Origin: Tillandsia leiboldiana
Lineage: Eukaryota; Streptophyta; Magnoliopsida; Poales; Bromeliaceae
Assembly (NCBI GenBank): GCA_029204045.2
Contig: CM055075.1
Span: forward strand, 27,452,613-27,516,612
Direction of reading: 5' to 3'
DNA length: 64,000 nucleotides
In this document: piece by piece, positions 47,930-61,113 of the stretch
How the letters are laid out: each line of letters begins with the position of its first letter
Numbering within the stretch: the stretch's first letter is position 1
Program-made: the position numbers and the translations under genes
The notes under the pieces: generated by a model
The model's input: the letters and a program-made list of their open reading frames with translations, nothing else
What the model was told of the DNA's origin: nothing
Database searches by the model: none

Positions 47930-50855
47930 TTATAGCGGTTGGAGCTCTTGCTCTGGAACGGCAGCATCCACCGGCCTATACGTACCTGGACCTTTGATTT
48001 TATTTTTCCATATGTATCTTACTAAGAAGGCTGATAAAACGACCACCACAGCCGCTAGAACCCCGATAAACAAACCAACTAAATGCTGTTGCCACCTTGA
48101 CCTGCATAACAAATCAACTTGAAATCAGTAAAGAAATGATTTTGCAATGTCCGATAGCATTTATAAAAGGTCTCTACACCTTAAACCTTTTCTGTTTTAC
48201 CTTTTTAAGAAGAATAGATCGTGATTAGTTTGATAAGCTGAAGGATCTAGTGTGAACATAACATTTGTTGAATTTGAAAGATGTTTTTGTGAGATGATTT
48301 GACTAATCTGGTGATTATAGATTGCTTTCACACTACAAATGGCACTATTTTAGCAAATTCAAAGTATGAAAAATTGAAATGATAAGTATAACCTGCAGCT
48401 ATTTCTACTGCATAAGCTTTAAATCACCGATTTATAAGTACTTCTCAAAACTATTCAGGAAACAGACTTATATGGGTTGCGATGTCATTTAATTGACTGT
48501 GAGGAATAGAGAAGTGAGGCAAAGAAATTTAGTCGTGTAGAAAGTGAAATCAACATCATCAACAGTGGAGGTTGAAAAGAGTTCTTTATATCAGTATGGA
48601 TATTAAGAAACTAGAAATAATGGAAGTAACTTGAACTCAACTGTTCAAAATATTTTTGCAAATAATAAGGGAACTTGAACCATCTATACGCAATTAGAAG
48701 CAAATTGATAGGTTAACCAAAATGACAATTAGATCTTACCGAGAAATCACACATATTAGAGCAGAAACCTCTTTTATTCATCACAATTTCGATTGGCTAA
48801 ATGTTTTCTACTTTTACTATATTTTGGGAGCACCAAGATCATACAATGTGAAAAACATGACATATCAGTTTCCTTATAGCAAATAAAGAAATCCCAAAAT
48901 AAAACGAATTGTTGGGCGAAGAGGATCACAAGCTTCAGATTGAATGCTTGAGTACCTTTTAGGTGGAGGCTCAACGTTCCACTCAAGCAATTGATAGCTC
49001 CCATAATTATCTGGAAGCCGAACACGGTGTTCGGTTAACCGCAATATAATGTCCTGCAGAAAAATCAGACAGTTTGTAAATCTTCTATCTAATGAAGGAC
49101 TTAGTTATAACTTTCATCAAAAGATGGTAGGTATAGTATTACCATTGCTGTTGCATTAGACATGAATTTATCAGATCCTGCCGGAAAAATAGCCCATTTA
49201 ATAAGGGTATGGTTTCCTTCACTAGTGCTATTCATCGAATTAACCTAAAGATATTCAAATCACAGCCTTCAGCTGAAAGTACAAGAAAAAAATGCAAGTT
49301 CTGGAACAGTTTTGAGAAAAATAAATAACTGATGAAGATAGATCTTTTCTAAAATGTTCCAGAATAGCAAAATGAATTATCCTGCCCATAGAGGTATAAC
49401 CACAGACAAAAATTAAGTTAATACCACTATATTTATCGCTAAACCATATTGGGACTTGAAGGACACTGTCCTTAATGGCAGAGCCCTTCTATAATTAGTC
49501 AGTAGAAGAAATCTTAATTCACCTGATGCGGATCAATTCCAAGCTCATGAGCTATAAGCTCAGCCAGTTCCTTGATATGAGGTGCCAGGTCCAAATATGT
49601 AATATTTATGGACATAAAAAATATTATTTGACCAATTTCATATTGACCTGCTTTGAGATAGAAAGAGAAACAACAGTGATTTAACCAACTGTAAGAACGT
49701 AGCAAAATTAAGAAATGAATGGCGGTTTTTTGTATTAAATTAGAAGAGCAGAGTATAGAAATAAAAGTTGTCAAAAGGAAATTTTACATATAATGCACAA
49801 CCAAAATCTCTAACTCTGTTGATTTGTAAAAGGTAAATATGTCTTCCTTCGCTATTGCTTGGTGTCAATAGTTACAATTCTGTAAAAAAAAAAAATAATA
49901 ATAATAATAATAATAAGTAATTCATACACCTTGCACATTGGACTGTGCATTAAACTATTGTCCCCTATATTCTGAAGCTTCCGCACACATTTTGCTTGAA
50001 GAATGTTGCACACACTCTCATTAAGAAACGGCATTCACTAAGTATAAAATCATAGAGTGCCGACATAGTTTATACTTACTAGTAAACTAAGATCATTCGG
50101 TATTTTTCTGATAAAAAAGTTCTCGGTCTGTGAAGACATAAGGCTAGATATTACAATGTTAAAACGAGAAAAATTAGGGCTAAAATTAGTGCTTCATCAA
50201 AGTTTGAAGTTTTGGTTTGGTACCAGTTTTCCTAGGACAAATATGTGTAAGGTTCTGTAATTTTGGCAGTTCTCTCGTCCATTTAGATAGTTTCAGCTAG
50301 CAAAGAGACAAATTCATTGCATTTTGGGATTTATATTACATTGTTTCAGCTAATCTTTCAAAATAGCCTATCAGGTTTCAAGCTGAAACCATTGGAATTA
50401 CAGAAATTAACTCCTGAGTATTAGTTGTCTATGTTATAGAAATTGTATTTGTAAGGTATCAAATCTTCAAGTGATGCAAGGAAATCATTCACAGGACTGC
50501 TGATAAGCATGAGGCTAAATAATTCATCAAATTATTTTTTAAAAAAAGGCAAAATAAATAGCATTTGTGAGTAACCAGATCATAAACCTGGTAGCTGTGA
50601 TCCACTAGGAGACACAGCTGGCGACATATCAACAGTAGAATTCGTGTCGGAGGGAGATGAAGGTGCAGGTGAAGGGGCTCCACTTATATGCAACCTCTCC
50701 CACAACTCAGAACAGTTAGTTTTCCAAAATCCGATCTTTTCATTCTGGCGATCATAAGTCACAAGAGTGTTGCGGACAATAATACCTATGAGATGAAATT
50801 ATCCAATGACTAACAACTCAAGCACAAAAAACTTGATTAAGTACGTGAACAAATA

Positions 50856-50939
<84 letters not shown>

Positions 50940-53924
50940 GCTTATATATTTTTGAAAGCACAAGCCTAACTATGCTTGTGAATTTTTTACCATTGGATTT
51001 GTAATGAGATTTGTGCTATTGTAAAATCAACTAAAGAGAGAGAAAGAGAAAGAGAAAGTACAATAGTATGGATTCCAATACAAATCCAATAGTAAAAAAT
51101 TCACATGCATAGTTAAGCTTGCACTTTTGAAAGTATATAAGCTCTACAATATATATATATATATATATATAGTGCCAATGTAGACATATGACATACCCCC
51201 CAAAAGAGTTGTTGGATCTTTCCCATTTTGAAAGACTCCCAGGCAATATGCACCTTGAACTTTTGAGTGCTTCATTTTGAAAAACATGAAAACAGAAAGA
51301 AATACACAGATATTGCATCTCATAAACAAAGACAGGAAAGCAACAAGAGAGAGCAAATAAACTAGTCAATTATCAGGCGATGCTATTTGCATTTTTGGGT
51401 TAGTTACATATTCATTTCCTGAAGTTTTACCTTCGTTTCAAATCCATTCCTTAGGTCCAATTGTAACAATTTAGTCCCTGACTTTGTTAAGCATATCAAT
51501 ATCCCTATATTAATATACAATCTTAGCAGCACTGAGCTTGCACTATGCTTTGTTAAATTTGACACTCCATCGATGAAATTGAAATAAGACTCAAACTACA
51601 GGGGTTGAATTGTAGGAAATGAAACTTTCCGGTCAACAAACTCCAGAAACTAAATTGTCTTTGAAATTCTATGGAGCGAAAATGAAATCTTTATCAAGCT
51701 TCAGGAGCTAATTTGTTGATTAACCCTTTTTTTTATTACGATGAATTAGCTATCTTACCCGGAACAAGTAATTTTCAGGTGACAATGACAGCTTTTCTCC
51801 ATTACCAAATACCATATCAACAGCTGGAAATGTCTTCGATAATTGAGAGATGTCACTACAAACAATTTCATTTAGGTCGAGTAAGTATATTGCTGATAGA
51901 GTAAAAAGAGTGTTAATGCCAAAATTTTATAGAACGATGAAGACAATACCTTCCAGCACCAGCAAAGCAAATATCTTTGTAATTTGGATCTGGACCAGGA
52001 ATTTGCTTATGAGAATGTAACTTGCTCATGATCTGTTAAGCATGAAAAATCACAAACAATCAACTCTGTCAGCAGAGATGTGCTAACTAATAAATGATCA
52101 ATCTCCCCAGAAAACTGCTTCACTTCCCAATGAAAACTTGGTTCATCTTATCTTATATTGAAGTGAAGACTTGGATCATCTTATCTTATATTATCACAAT
52201 AAAAGAAGAAAACATTCTTAAAATCAATAATCCCCTAATACTCTTTTTAGGTTTATATCAGCTAATGCATTTATAATTAAGGACAGCACACATGTTGCTT
52301 TTTCTTTAACCGCAAATTCTAAATGTTCAAGTCAATGGCTATAACATCAAGCCACTGGAGAGTCTCGACTTTCCAAGTGCCAGGTAACAAGTATTTTTCT
52401 ACTCGTGTTTCCAAAATAAGTTTAGCACTACATTTGTGTATGGCACTTAGTACAGTGTTTATTATGACTGTTTACGGAACATTGAAATTCAAACTAAACA
52501 AGATAGATGGATGAAAAGGAATCTTACAGCATCTCTGAATGCTTCAAAAGCTTGTTCAGGTAGATACGCATACGTGGTTCCACTATCCAAGACGGTTCCA
52601 TGCTTGCTATCAAAGATGCTTGGATCTAGCTGCAATGCCTTCCCATCCACATGTATTTCCTTCAGCACAATATTGTAATATGGGCTGTTGCCATCCCGAA
52701 ACTAGAGTAAATGTGGGAAATGTATTAAAATGTACTTCAAATGAAATTTTTTTCTCCATAACAACCTATAAAACTAGTGTCATATCATACCTTCGCAGTG
52801 GGTCCGAATGGGAAAAAACCATGTCGTTGGGAGGAGAGACAACACCAAGAACCATTGCACCCCCACCAATATCCATTCCACCATAACACAACGAGAACGA
52901 ATCACTAATCACACCCTTATCAACAAGCTGATCCATTATACTAAGCTGCCCGCGGCCCAAGCCTATAATGCCATCGGCGTGCTGAGTATACAAATCACCG
53001 GTTTCAGAATTTTCACAGCCAAAAATAGCATGCTGTGGTTTAAGCACGCTCTCTTTGCCAAACGATATAATGTCCTCGCCAAGAACTCCACTGCTGGAGC
53101 TCATTTCAGCATACTGCCGCTCATAAGTGCACTGATTTTTCTCACTGTCGCAGGTACAAGCGGCGTTGCATTTTACCGGTTCATATGTGCTTGATTGATC
53201 TGGTTGGAACCTTGGGTCCTAAACATTACAGGAACTTGGATTAATGCGAGATAAGCTAATTGATCAATAGTCTCCAATTTCAACAGTTGAGTTCATTTAT
53301 TCCAAAGCCAATTCCAACAGGAGAATAAGGCACTGGTTGAATTCAAACACGTCGAACCTGATGAGTGCCACATTGCTCACACGAGGAGCACGGAACGTAG
53401 GTCACCGTGCTCCCCGAATCCACAATCAACGCGAATTCCTGGGGCGGCGTCCCGATATAGAGCCTCGTAGTGTAATACCTAGACGGAGAGAATTTATACT
53501 CAAAAATCACGATAAAAATAGTAGAACGATTCGGATCCAAGAGTTAGAAAGCGATTAAACAATTAGAAATCAGCGATCGGAGATCTACACGAGGGAATTG
53601 GAGGAAGATAGGGGGCGAACCGTACCCGTTGGTGAGGAGATCGTCGTAGAGCCTCATGTGCGCGTTGGGGCGGGAGGCGTCCTCCTTCTGGAGCTGGCGC
53701 CGCCGGAGGAAATGGCCCACCCCGGCGCCGCCGCCGCCTAGGTGGCTCGTGGAGTTGGCGTAGGAGAGGACGAGCGGAAGCACGAGGGGGCTCTTGCTTC
53801 CGCCGCCGCTGCCCACCCGGGAGGATCCGGCGCCGTCGCCGGAGACGAAGAGGAGGAAGGAGAGGAGTAGGAGGAGGAGGAGGAGGAGGTCGGAGAGAAG
53901 AAGAGCGGCGGCGGCGCGTGCCAT
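47930..53924 (-). CDS. Nepenthesin-like (A1 family) aspartyl protease with C-terminal membrane anchor, 12 exons, 650 aa
   Basis: The exons are 53924-53626, 53478-53358, 53218-52791, 52684-52528, 52032-51950, 51855-51759, 51269-51197, 50785-50588, 49647-49523, 49244-49143, 49053-48956 and 48101-47930. All introns are GT-AG and the joined frame is open throughout. Residues 1-27 form a leucine-rich signal or membrane segment. The first catalytic motif is IVDSGSTVTYVP (Asp about 120), followed by the cysteine-rich nepenthesin-type insert. The flap-side tyrosine region and FGCE(N)SETGDLY follow. The second catalytic motif is TVLDSGTTYAYLP (Asp about 316). A C-terminal domain ends in a membrane helix (LVGLFIGVLAAVVVVLSAFL, about residues 601-625) and the short tail VDAAVPEQELQPL. 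It is expected to act in the secretory pathway or at a cell membrane; its substrate is unknown. Both introns 6 and 7 carry a MITE. Confidence 0.93.
50861..51148. mobile_element. Micron-like element, family M1, copy 3, inside protease intron 7
   Basis: A (TA)n tract (50861-50890) and a (GA)n tract (50891-50934) precede the core at 50935-51148. The core begins GTGGAGCTTATATATTTTTG and ends AAAGTATATAAGCTCTAC, with inverted arms containing AATTTTTTACCATTGGATTT and its inverse. A further (TA)n tract follows at about 51150-51171, only 26 bp from exon 7. Confidence 0.75.
51397..51726. mobile_element. MITE with GGGTTA ends in protease intron 6
   Basis: The ends are inverted: GGGTTAGTTACATATTCATT on the left and AATTTGTTGATTAACCC on the right, followed inwards by TCCTGAAG and CTTCAGGA. 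The flanks are T-rich, so the target duplication cannot be measured. The right end lies 32 bp from exon 6. Confidence 0.65.
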
Positions 53925-54300
53925 GGACGAGCTCCTCTGCGGCGGCGGAGAGAGGGGGATGGGGATGAGGATGAGGAGGAGAGGGGATGAGAGGTCTCCG
54001 TCTCAAAAGTCTCCAAACGGGGCATTTTGGGGATTTGGAGGAGGGGGAGGTGTTTTGTATTGGAAGGGATCCGTTGACGAGGGAGCTTATTGGAGAGCTT
54101 CTCCAGCGGAGGGAGAGAGAGCAAGGGCGAGGGGACGGGGCCCGCGCGCACCAAACTGGTGTGCTCGGCTCACCTCTCCTGCGTGGGGACCGGGGCGGCA
54201 CTGCATTAACGGGTTCGGATCCTAAGTGCACCCGAATCCACATTCTATGAACTATTACGTCGCTACAAATTGAAGGTAAAAATGTACGAACGACCCCACA
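53925..54300 (-). promoter_or_regulatory. GC-rich 5' leader and promoter region of the protease gene
   Basis: The region upstream of the ATG at 53924 is purine-rich on the plus strand (CT-rich on the gene's strand), as in many monocot leaders. No TATA box is obvious. Frames of 138-226 aa across this segment are shadows of the GC-rich exon 1. Confidence 0.35.
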
Positions 54301-54903
54301 ACTGCAAGATTCTCCGAAGCAAGCCCATTATCAATTATTTGATGGATAGAAATGTTGATTTCATTAAAATAACTATTAATTAACACCTGATGGTTAATGA
54401 AGTCATTTATTTATTATGACAAAGTTCTCAATCCAAATGACCGGAATAACTTAAATGAAATAATTAAAAATTAAAAATATTAACGTGCAAAAATCAAAAT
54501 CGAGGGCCTGTTTAAAAAAAAAGAGCTATAGTTGGAGGGTTTTACTCACATACCTATTTTTTTTCCAGATTGGGCTCTGAATCTAAGAGACCATTAGATC
54601 CGAATCCAATTGGTTATCGGATCAAATAACCAATCCAAATTTCTCAAACCTCTACTAATAAGCCAATAAGTAAACATCAGTGAAAATGAGTTTCACATAG
54701 AAGTTAATTACGTCATCCATACAAATCGAACCACAAAGATGAATAACGTTCAAAATCGAGCTACAAATGTGAAACAACTTAGGTATAGTACATTGAGCCG
54801 ACAGTAAAAGTTAACCATTTCACCGCACCCGCCATAAGTAGAAAAAACCCGCATGGCCAATTATCCAGTGAACAACAAATGCCTACAGTTGTCGACGCGC
54901 GAT

Positions 54904-55944
54904 TTAAATATACGGCTGGTTTGTCGACTGAGACCCAGAACTTGGATAACTTCCATAGTATGAGGCGGCGGGAGCTTGCGCCCCCGGACTCGCATAATTA
55001 CTATATTTGGTCGAAGGAGTAGGTTGCGGAGGTGCGGCAGCAGCATAAGGCCCGTAATATGAAGCAGTGGTGGCATTATATGACGCGGGAGGGGGGGCAG
55101 CCTCGGTTGAATAATGTTGGCCGTATGTAGCAGCATAAGCCGATGCATCGTATGCGGGGGGTTGTGCGTTATAAATGGCATAGTATCCCCCGTCGTAAGC
55201 CATTTGTGGAGGCGGCTGCTTATCGGCACCAACAGCAGGCCTGCGGTGAGTGTATTTACCAGTCAGTCGGGGCCTTTTGGCTTGGAATCTGGTGGCTTCT
55301 CCTGCTGCCGCCCGTTTGTTATCGGATTTGGTCTTCTCGAGCAGATTGATGCGCTTCTGGATGGGGCCTAGGGGGAATTCCTTGTGAAACTTGCGCTCTC
55401 TGACGCACTTGCTCACGGCCTTGAGCGCGCCTAGCTCCCGATCAACTGGATCCTTCTGAGTAAGAATAAAGGACCGGAATTGGTTAATGAAGAGAATTAT
55501 TACAAGAAATTATTCAAAATTTCAGATTTGTCCCTGCAAAGTTCATGTTGCCAAATAGATCTATTAAAGTTCCACCAATGCAAATTGCCCCGATCCGTCG
55601 ACTACCATCAGTTAACAGAGAATTTTTCACCATTACAACTTTTATACCTTGAAAAGAATGTCTTTTTAATTTTTTTTTCAAGGATTTCACATAAAAAGGC
55701 ATGAGAGATAGAACAGAAACGGTGAAGATGAAAAGTAATAGTGGAAGTACTTTAAAAGATATATTTCGTAGGTAGAATGGTCAGTTTTGTAGGAAGAGTT
55801 GGTAAAGAGAACCAATTTACAAAGTTTCAAAATTTCAGATGATATATTTGGTATGATAAACTTCAGAGAGACAAATCCAGATTTCTACAGTTTGCAGGGA
55901 CACATGTAGGCAACTCCTCCCCCACACCACCCCCCCCCCCCCCC

Positions 55945-55983
<39 letters not shown>

Positions 55984-58065
55984 ATCAGGGCATTGATTAG
56001 ATGTGATGAGCAGTGACAGCTAAGATTTCTATACTTTATTCAAGCAACTGGCCAAAGAAATGGAGATTTTATTTTGCTCGCCGAATCGGCCCTATCAACA
56101 GCATGCACCGATTCAGCGAGCCAGAAAATGTCTCGCATCAATCAACAAAAGCAATGTCAAGGGGGTTGTCCCACTCCCTTACTAATGACACATCTCTTAC
56201 GTAACCTCCAATATCTCTATATAGTTACCAGAATAAAGGAAACAAAAAAAAATAAAAGGATAGTTCAAAGAACAATTCAGGTTCGGAACACCATCGATTT
56301 AAAAAAGAAAGAGGAAATGAAACAACTGCGCTCCCGCTAAAATAGTAGTCTAAGGCCATGTCTTAATCCCAGAATCGATTTCACTTCTCTCAGAAAACCC
56401 AACCTGACCTCAACCTCTCAGAAAAAAATATGGCAGTAGCATCTTTCATTTGAAGAGAGTAAGAAAGCAAAAGTAAACTTATAAAACAACACTATTTACC
56501 CGAACGAAAAAGACGAGCGGCTCTATGTCATTACCATACTACTGGTCTAGCACAATTTAGTGAATTTTATTAGTATAAAATGCAGAAGAAGTTCTCAGTA
56601 CACAAGGAAAACTGACCAGCGAACCAGCTGTATTAGGGTCCCCATTATTCTCCTGTGGAGCTTTTGAGGCCTCTAGATATGCCTTCAAGAGAGATACAGG
56701 AGGGTAGCTCTCAAAAAGCTGGAAAGCATCGACAAAATGAACAGCATCGATGTGTCTGCCTCTGTTAACCAAAGTTTCAATAACGACTGCACAAAAGAAA
56801 AACAAACCATCAGTGTTTAAAGATGTTACCCTGAGCGAAAGAACCAATTGCAGCCTTCTACATAAGCAGTTTGAACAAATGCTTATAAAGTTGAGTAGGC
56901 GGGCAAAAATTTCCACCAGCTTTTCATCCTATCTCTAGAAAATGTAACCCTAATCTGCTTTGGTGCACAATATTAGAGTCTCTGGAACTCTTGGGGGTCG
57001 TTCTAGGGGATACCAACCTGGCACTTTTTGTGCAAATCCAAGAGAACGGCAGAGTCTAGGAGTCATCCTGCAGTGAGAGACAGCGAGCACAAGCTTAAAT
57101 AGCTCGTCTTCATCAAACTCTGAATTGAGGCCAAAAGTGGCAAGAAGCTGCAGGAATGCTTGTGCTTCCAAAGAATACCCACCAGTAGAATCAATGTCAA
57201 CACCAGCCAATTTGGGCTTCCACTCGTCGGCAATCGCCTTCGCCCGCTGCTTTATTTCTGAGCTCAAAGGGCAATTAGCACTTTGCTCATTCACAGCAAA
57301 AACAGGGGCTGCGGATTCCATCACAACGAGACAGCTTCTGCGTAAGCCCTGAAGGGCCTCGTCACCATTCCCTTGTGAATTTAATTCGTCCTGAGGGTAG
57401 AATCCCTCTAAGGAACTCAGCACCAAAAGTGCTGGTTCATTCGCATACTTCAATGCGACAGAGAGTTCCTTACGAAGGGTAGCGAGGCTTTTCATGTTAT
57501 CTGAAATAAATTTCAGAAGCCCTTTTGTGTCCGTCTGTTCACAAAGCTGCTTCACTCGAGGACTGGGCTTGACCTCAAAAGCAACAGCTTCAGTCGGTTC
57601 GGCCGATCCATTAGCAGGGGCTTTCTCATTTGGTGCATTGGATTCGTTGAGTGAGGTCGTTACCTTTTTCTCTCTGCTTCCTTTCAGATCAAACAGCTCC
57701 GAAGTCTCCACCTTGTGTTTCTCGCGGGCCTCTGCTATGTCAGAAACAGCAGCATCTCGCAGCTCCTGAAGCCGTTGCAAAGAGGCACGCTCTTTTGCAG
57801 CAACAGCCTCCTCCTTTTCTGCAATTACAGCGCGGGCCTCAGACTGTTTATCTTCGAGTTCCTTCTGCTTCTGTTCTAATTCATCGAACTTCCCCTTGAA
57901 TGATTTCTCGAGTTTGAGGAAATGTTCTTTAATATCGTCCCATTTGATCGCGTTCAGCAAAGACACCTCGGTATGAGATTTGAGTTCCTCAAATGCCTTC
58001 CCAAGCTGTTCTAGCATCTCTGTAGCCGATTTCGTGCCAACAGCAGCTTCTGCATCATTTTCCAT
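54904..58065 (-). CDS. FRIGIDA-like protein, three coding exons, 589 aa
   Basis: The coding exons are 58065-57018, 56786-56617 and 55455-54904, all GT-AG, with continuous frame. The start is the ATG at 58063-58065 (MENDAEA). The N-terminal third contains a coiled coil (about residues 55-130, rich in E, K, L and Q). The central part is the FRIGIDA domain, recognisable by TKGLLKFISDNMKSL, KYANEPALLVLSSLEGFYP, GGYSLEAQAFLQLLATFGL and FAQKVPVVIETLVNRGR, IDAVHF, then FPLGPIQKRINLLEKTKSDN in exon 3. The C-terminus is rich in Ala, Pro, Tyr and Ser. Arabidopsis FRIGIDA and its FRL relatives act in the nucleus, with FRIGIDA promoting FLC transcription. This sequence looks closest to the FRL3/FRL4 type, but I cannot settle which. 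The role outside flowering control is uncertain, and monocots lacking FLC-dependent vernalization also keep these genes. Confidence 0.92.
55925..55981. repeat. Poly-C and (GA)n compound tract in FRIGIDA-like intron 2
   Basis: About 15-20 C are followed directly by about 17 GA dinucleotides inside the large second intron. Confidence 0.9.
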
Positions 58066-58078
58066 GCCTATTTGCAAC

Positions 58079-59095
58079 AGTTGTTATGACCTGAAAGATG
58101 GCTCATCCACAATAAGTTCACGAAAAAGCATCTAAATGGATTTAACAAGAGATAGAAAATATGCATGTAAAAGATAAGAACTAACATATCTCGTGCAGCA
58201 ATTATGTGTCCAGGAATCTCATCAGACGAAAAATGTCACAGAGCTACGCAAACCTCTTTAATCAACTGCTTTATACTTGATAAAATGCTAGTTTTAGCAT
58301 GCCTAGGGATGCGTTTGCCGTTCAATTAGTGGTCAATCACTTTAGTATGCAGCTATTTGTTCAAGGCACCGAATGCATCCTACATACTAAATAATGTTAA
58401 ACTACTAAAACATACAAATACCTAGAGGGAAACCCTAGAACTAAAGCTTTTAAGCACAAACAGAATCCAAATTTCTCGACAAATTTGCTTGAAACCTTCT
58501 TAGAAATCCTAAATCTTATCAACAGAAAATTCCCCTATTATATGTTACTAACCTTTCTAGCTCCAATTCCTACAGTATTCAAGCACCCAAAATATATCCA
58601 TTCCAAACCCAACAATCGTATTAAGATTCAACTCAGCTCCAACCTATATATATATATATACATATCTCTCCAAACAGTTAAAATCAAACCATTTGGACAT
58701 GAAAAGATAAGAGATAACACCAAGAACAAAAAGATCGAAACTTTACCACATCCGAAGAGCTACTTATGAACAAAGAACAATTTTTTTTACCGATCCAATG
58801 TTGTTAAGAAAGATTTGAAGCGAATTGCCACATGTTATAGATTTACTCGAAAAGGATTGAGCTTTACAACATTGAACGCAAGCTCATCAACGCAATAAAA
58901 CATCAAAAATCCCCAATTTAAGAGACAAATCACAAATAACGAGAAATTAAGTAGAAACCCTAATTCCAGCAACACAGATCGAAATCGCGCGAGAGAAGAA
59001 GAGAAGGATCGGTACCTCGAGGGATGCAAGAAACCCTAATGCGTGCGAAGCTGAGAGAGAAGGGAAGGAGTAAAACCCTAGAAAGGGCCAAAAGG

Positions 59096-59143
<48 letters not shown>

Positions 59144-59200
59144 AAGAGCGGTCGGGACTCGGGAGGGGAACGACAGGGGCATGTCGTGCGCATCCCTAGC
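58079..59200 (-). promoter_or_regulatory. 5' leader exon and leader intron of the FRIGIDA-like gene, with telo-boxes
   Basis: A donor GT at 59015-59014 (exon edge CGAG) and an acceptor-like TTTCAG just upstream of the ATG (58091-58096) suggest a leader intron of about 0.9 kb and a leader exon starting somewhere around 59.1-59.2 kb. AAACCCTA telo-boxes lie at about 59031, 59072, 58955 and 58430. Telo-boxes are common near the start of plant genes for growth and translation. A (GA)n tract at 59099-59138 is a CT-rich run on the coding strand in the presumed leader. Confidence 0.55.
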
Positions 59201-60640
59201 GATGGAGAGACTTTTGCATGGACCGAGTGTATAAGTACAATTCAAACGCCGCACCACACATTAGATTATTGCGTAGACCAGGTGTATAAGCATATTTACC
59301 ACATTTATAAGTTTTATAATTTAGAACATAAATATATTTTGGATACCAAAATGTAGATCTGGAAGATCATTTATGTACTGGTAAATACAAAAATTCTAAT
59401 AATTAAAATGCTCCCAACTTGATTGTGGACGATTTCGCTAGACAGGAATAATATAATTTTAAAATATTATAATTTAAATTTATTGGCTGTAGTTAGAAAA
59501 ATTAACTGTTTGATAAATCAGTAAAAAAAAATGTTTAACAAAAATTTATTTTATTGTTTTTTTTTCTTTCTACTTATATTTTTTGACCGAGATGCGAATG
59601 TTTCGTACTCGTAATTAAATTTATTTTGCTTAATAAATAAAATGAATAGCATATTATTTTTTATTTTCAAAAAAAAAATTTATTAGAACTGACAAAAAAA
59701 AATTATATTAATAATTTATAAGGACAGTGATATAATTTATTAAATATATTTATATTTGACAGGATTAATACTTCAAAGTCATACATTTTAAAAACGTTGT
59801 GCTTGTAAGTTGAATAACAATGCTCTCTGTATTGTTGATTTTTTTCAATTACTTAATACAAACGTAGCAGGTTTTCATGATTTGTGATTATTTTACAAAT
59901 AATTTTCAAATATTGTAAATCACAACTAATAAATTAATTTTAAATTTTTCAGAAAAATGTTAATTATCAAACATCAAGTGAGTTGTATGATACATAGAGG
60001 TATACCTGGTGCAGTCATTAATTTATTTTTTTTAAGTGAAAGATATCATGCTACCCTATAAAAATTTACTAATAATATAAAATAATCGTCATTACCGAAT
60101 CCTACGTCTTTGTGGTGTCGTTGTTGATAATTCCCCTCAGGTTTGAACTTTTTACATTGCCTAACATAGTTTTGCAACACTCGTATTTTTTGGTTGGTTG
60201 GTTTCTTTTACAATAATGCTGCTCTAAGTTTTTCTTTTTCTATTTTTCATTGGGAGTGTTTAAGGCCCTTTTACCTCGCTTCAGTTAATTTCGAGGGAAG
60301 AGCAGAGTAATTTGCTATATGTTGCCAATTTCATATTAAAACCTATAACTGAACATAGTAACTGCTCAAAGTTTAGCGCAATTTCACATATGATTTCTTG
60401 GTTGACTCACATAGAGGTGTGGAATTACTACACCAAGCAATCTTGTGGACTAGTAGCTATACAAGAGTAAGGTTATTTGATGCATAAATATTCACTATTT
60501 GATGCATAAATATAACTTGCTTGTAACATTCTACTTAGCTCTTAATGCAAAATGTAGTAACAAATCTACAGTTGAGAAGTGTGTTTCAAACAAATCTACG
60601 ATTTTTCTCTGAGGGCCTGCACACATTTCTATCACCCTAC
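59201..60640. other. AT-rich intergenic region
   Basis: No gene, bounded transposon or RNA gene was recognised between the FRIGIDA-like gene's start and the 3' end of the NOM1-like gene. Confidence 0.5.
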
Positions 60641-61113
60641 TGGTGAAGTGCTATATAAACCTCTGAACCACATGTACCAAATTATATGGAGCCAGTTCTC
60701 TTCAGGTTCTACAGTTTTTTTAAAAGTTAACCAAGACAGAACCAACCCGATCAAACAAAACAAAACCAAATTCAATTTACGGTTTAGCTCGAATGGCCAA
60801 TCCATTAGTTTAGAATAACCAGCATGTAAAGTTATGAAAATGCATTTGTAATCTTCACCTTTACTATGAATTGGATAAATCATTCGCAGGTTATTGAATA
60901 ATTTCAATTCTTATTGAATTCCTGGAGCATTCTCACAGTAGCTAACAAAAGTAACCCAACTTACGCAGGATACATCCTCTGCTGCCATTTCCCAACAAAT
61001 GTTATATAATTCGAATAATTACCTCAGCTACAAAGCAAAATTTTGATCTTAAGATTTAACAAGAGGGAAAGAGGAACAAAAAGGGATTTTGTCCACAAAA
61101 ATTTAGAGCATTT
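60641..61113 (-). other. Probable 3' untranslated region of the NOM1-like gene
   Basis: This stretch follows the stop codon at 61114-61116 on the minus strand, is of mixed composition and has no supported coding exon. The exact polyadenylation site is not visible. Confidence 0.35.

Noticed and set aside
53563..54250. Frames up to 226 aa overlapping protease exon 1 and its leader
   Set aside because: Shadows of the GC-rich first exon in other frames; the DSG-containing gene model explains the region.
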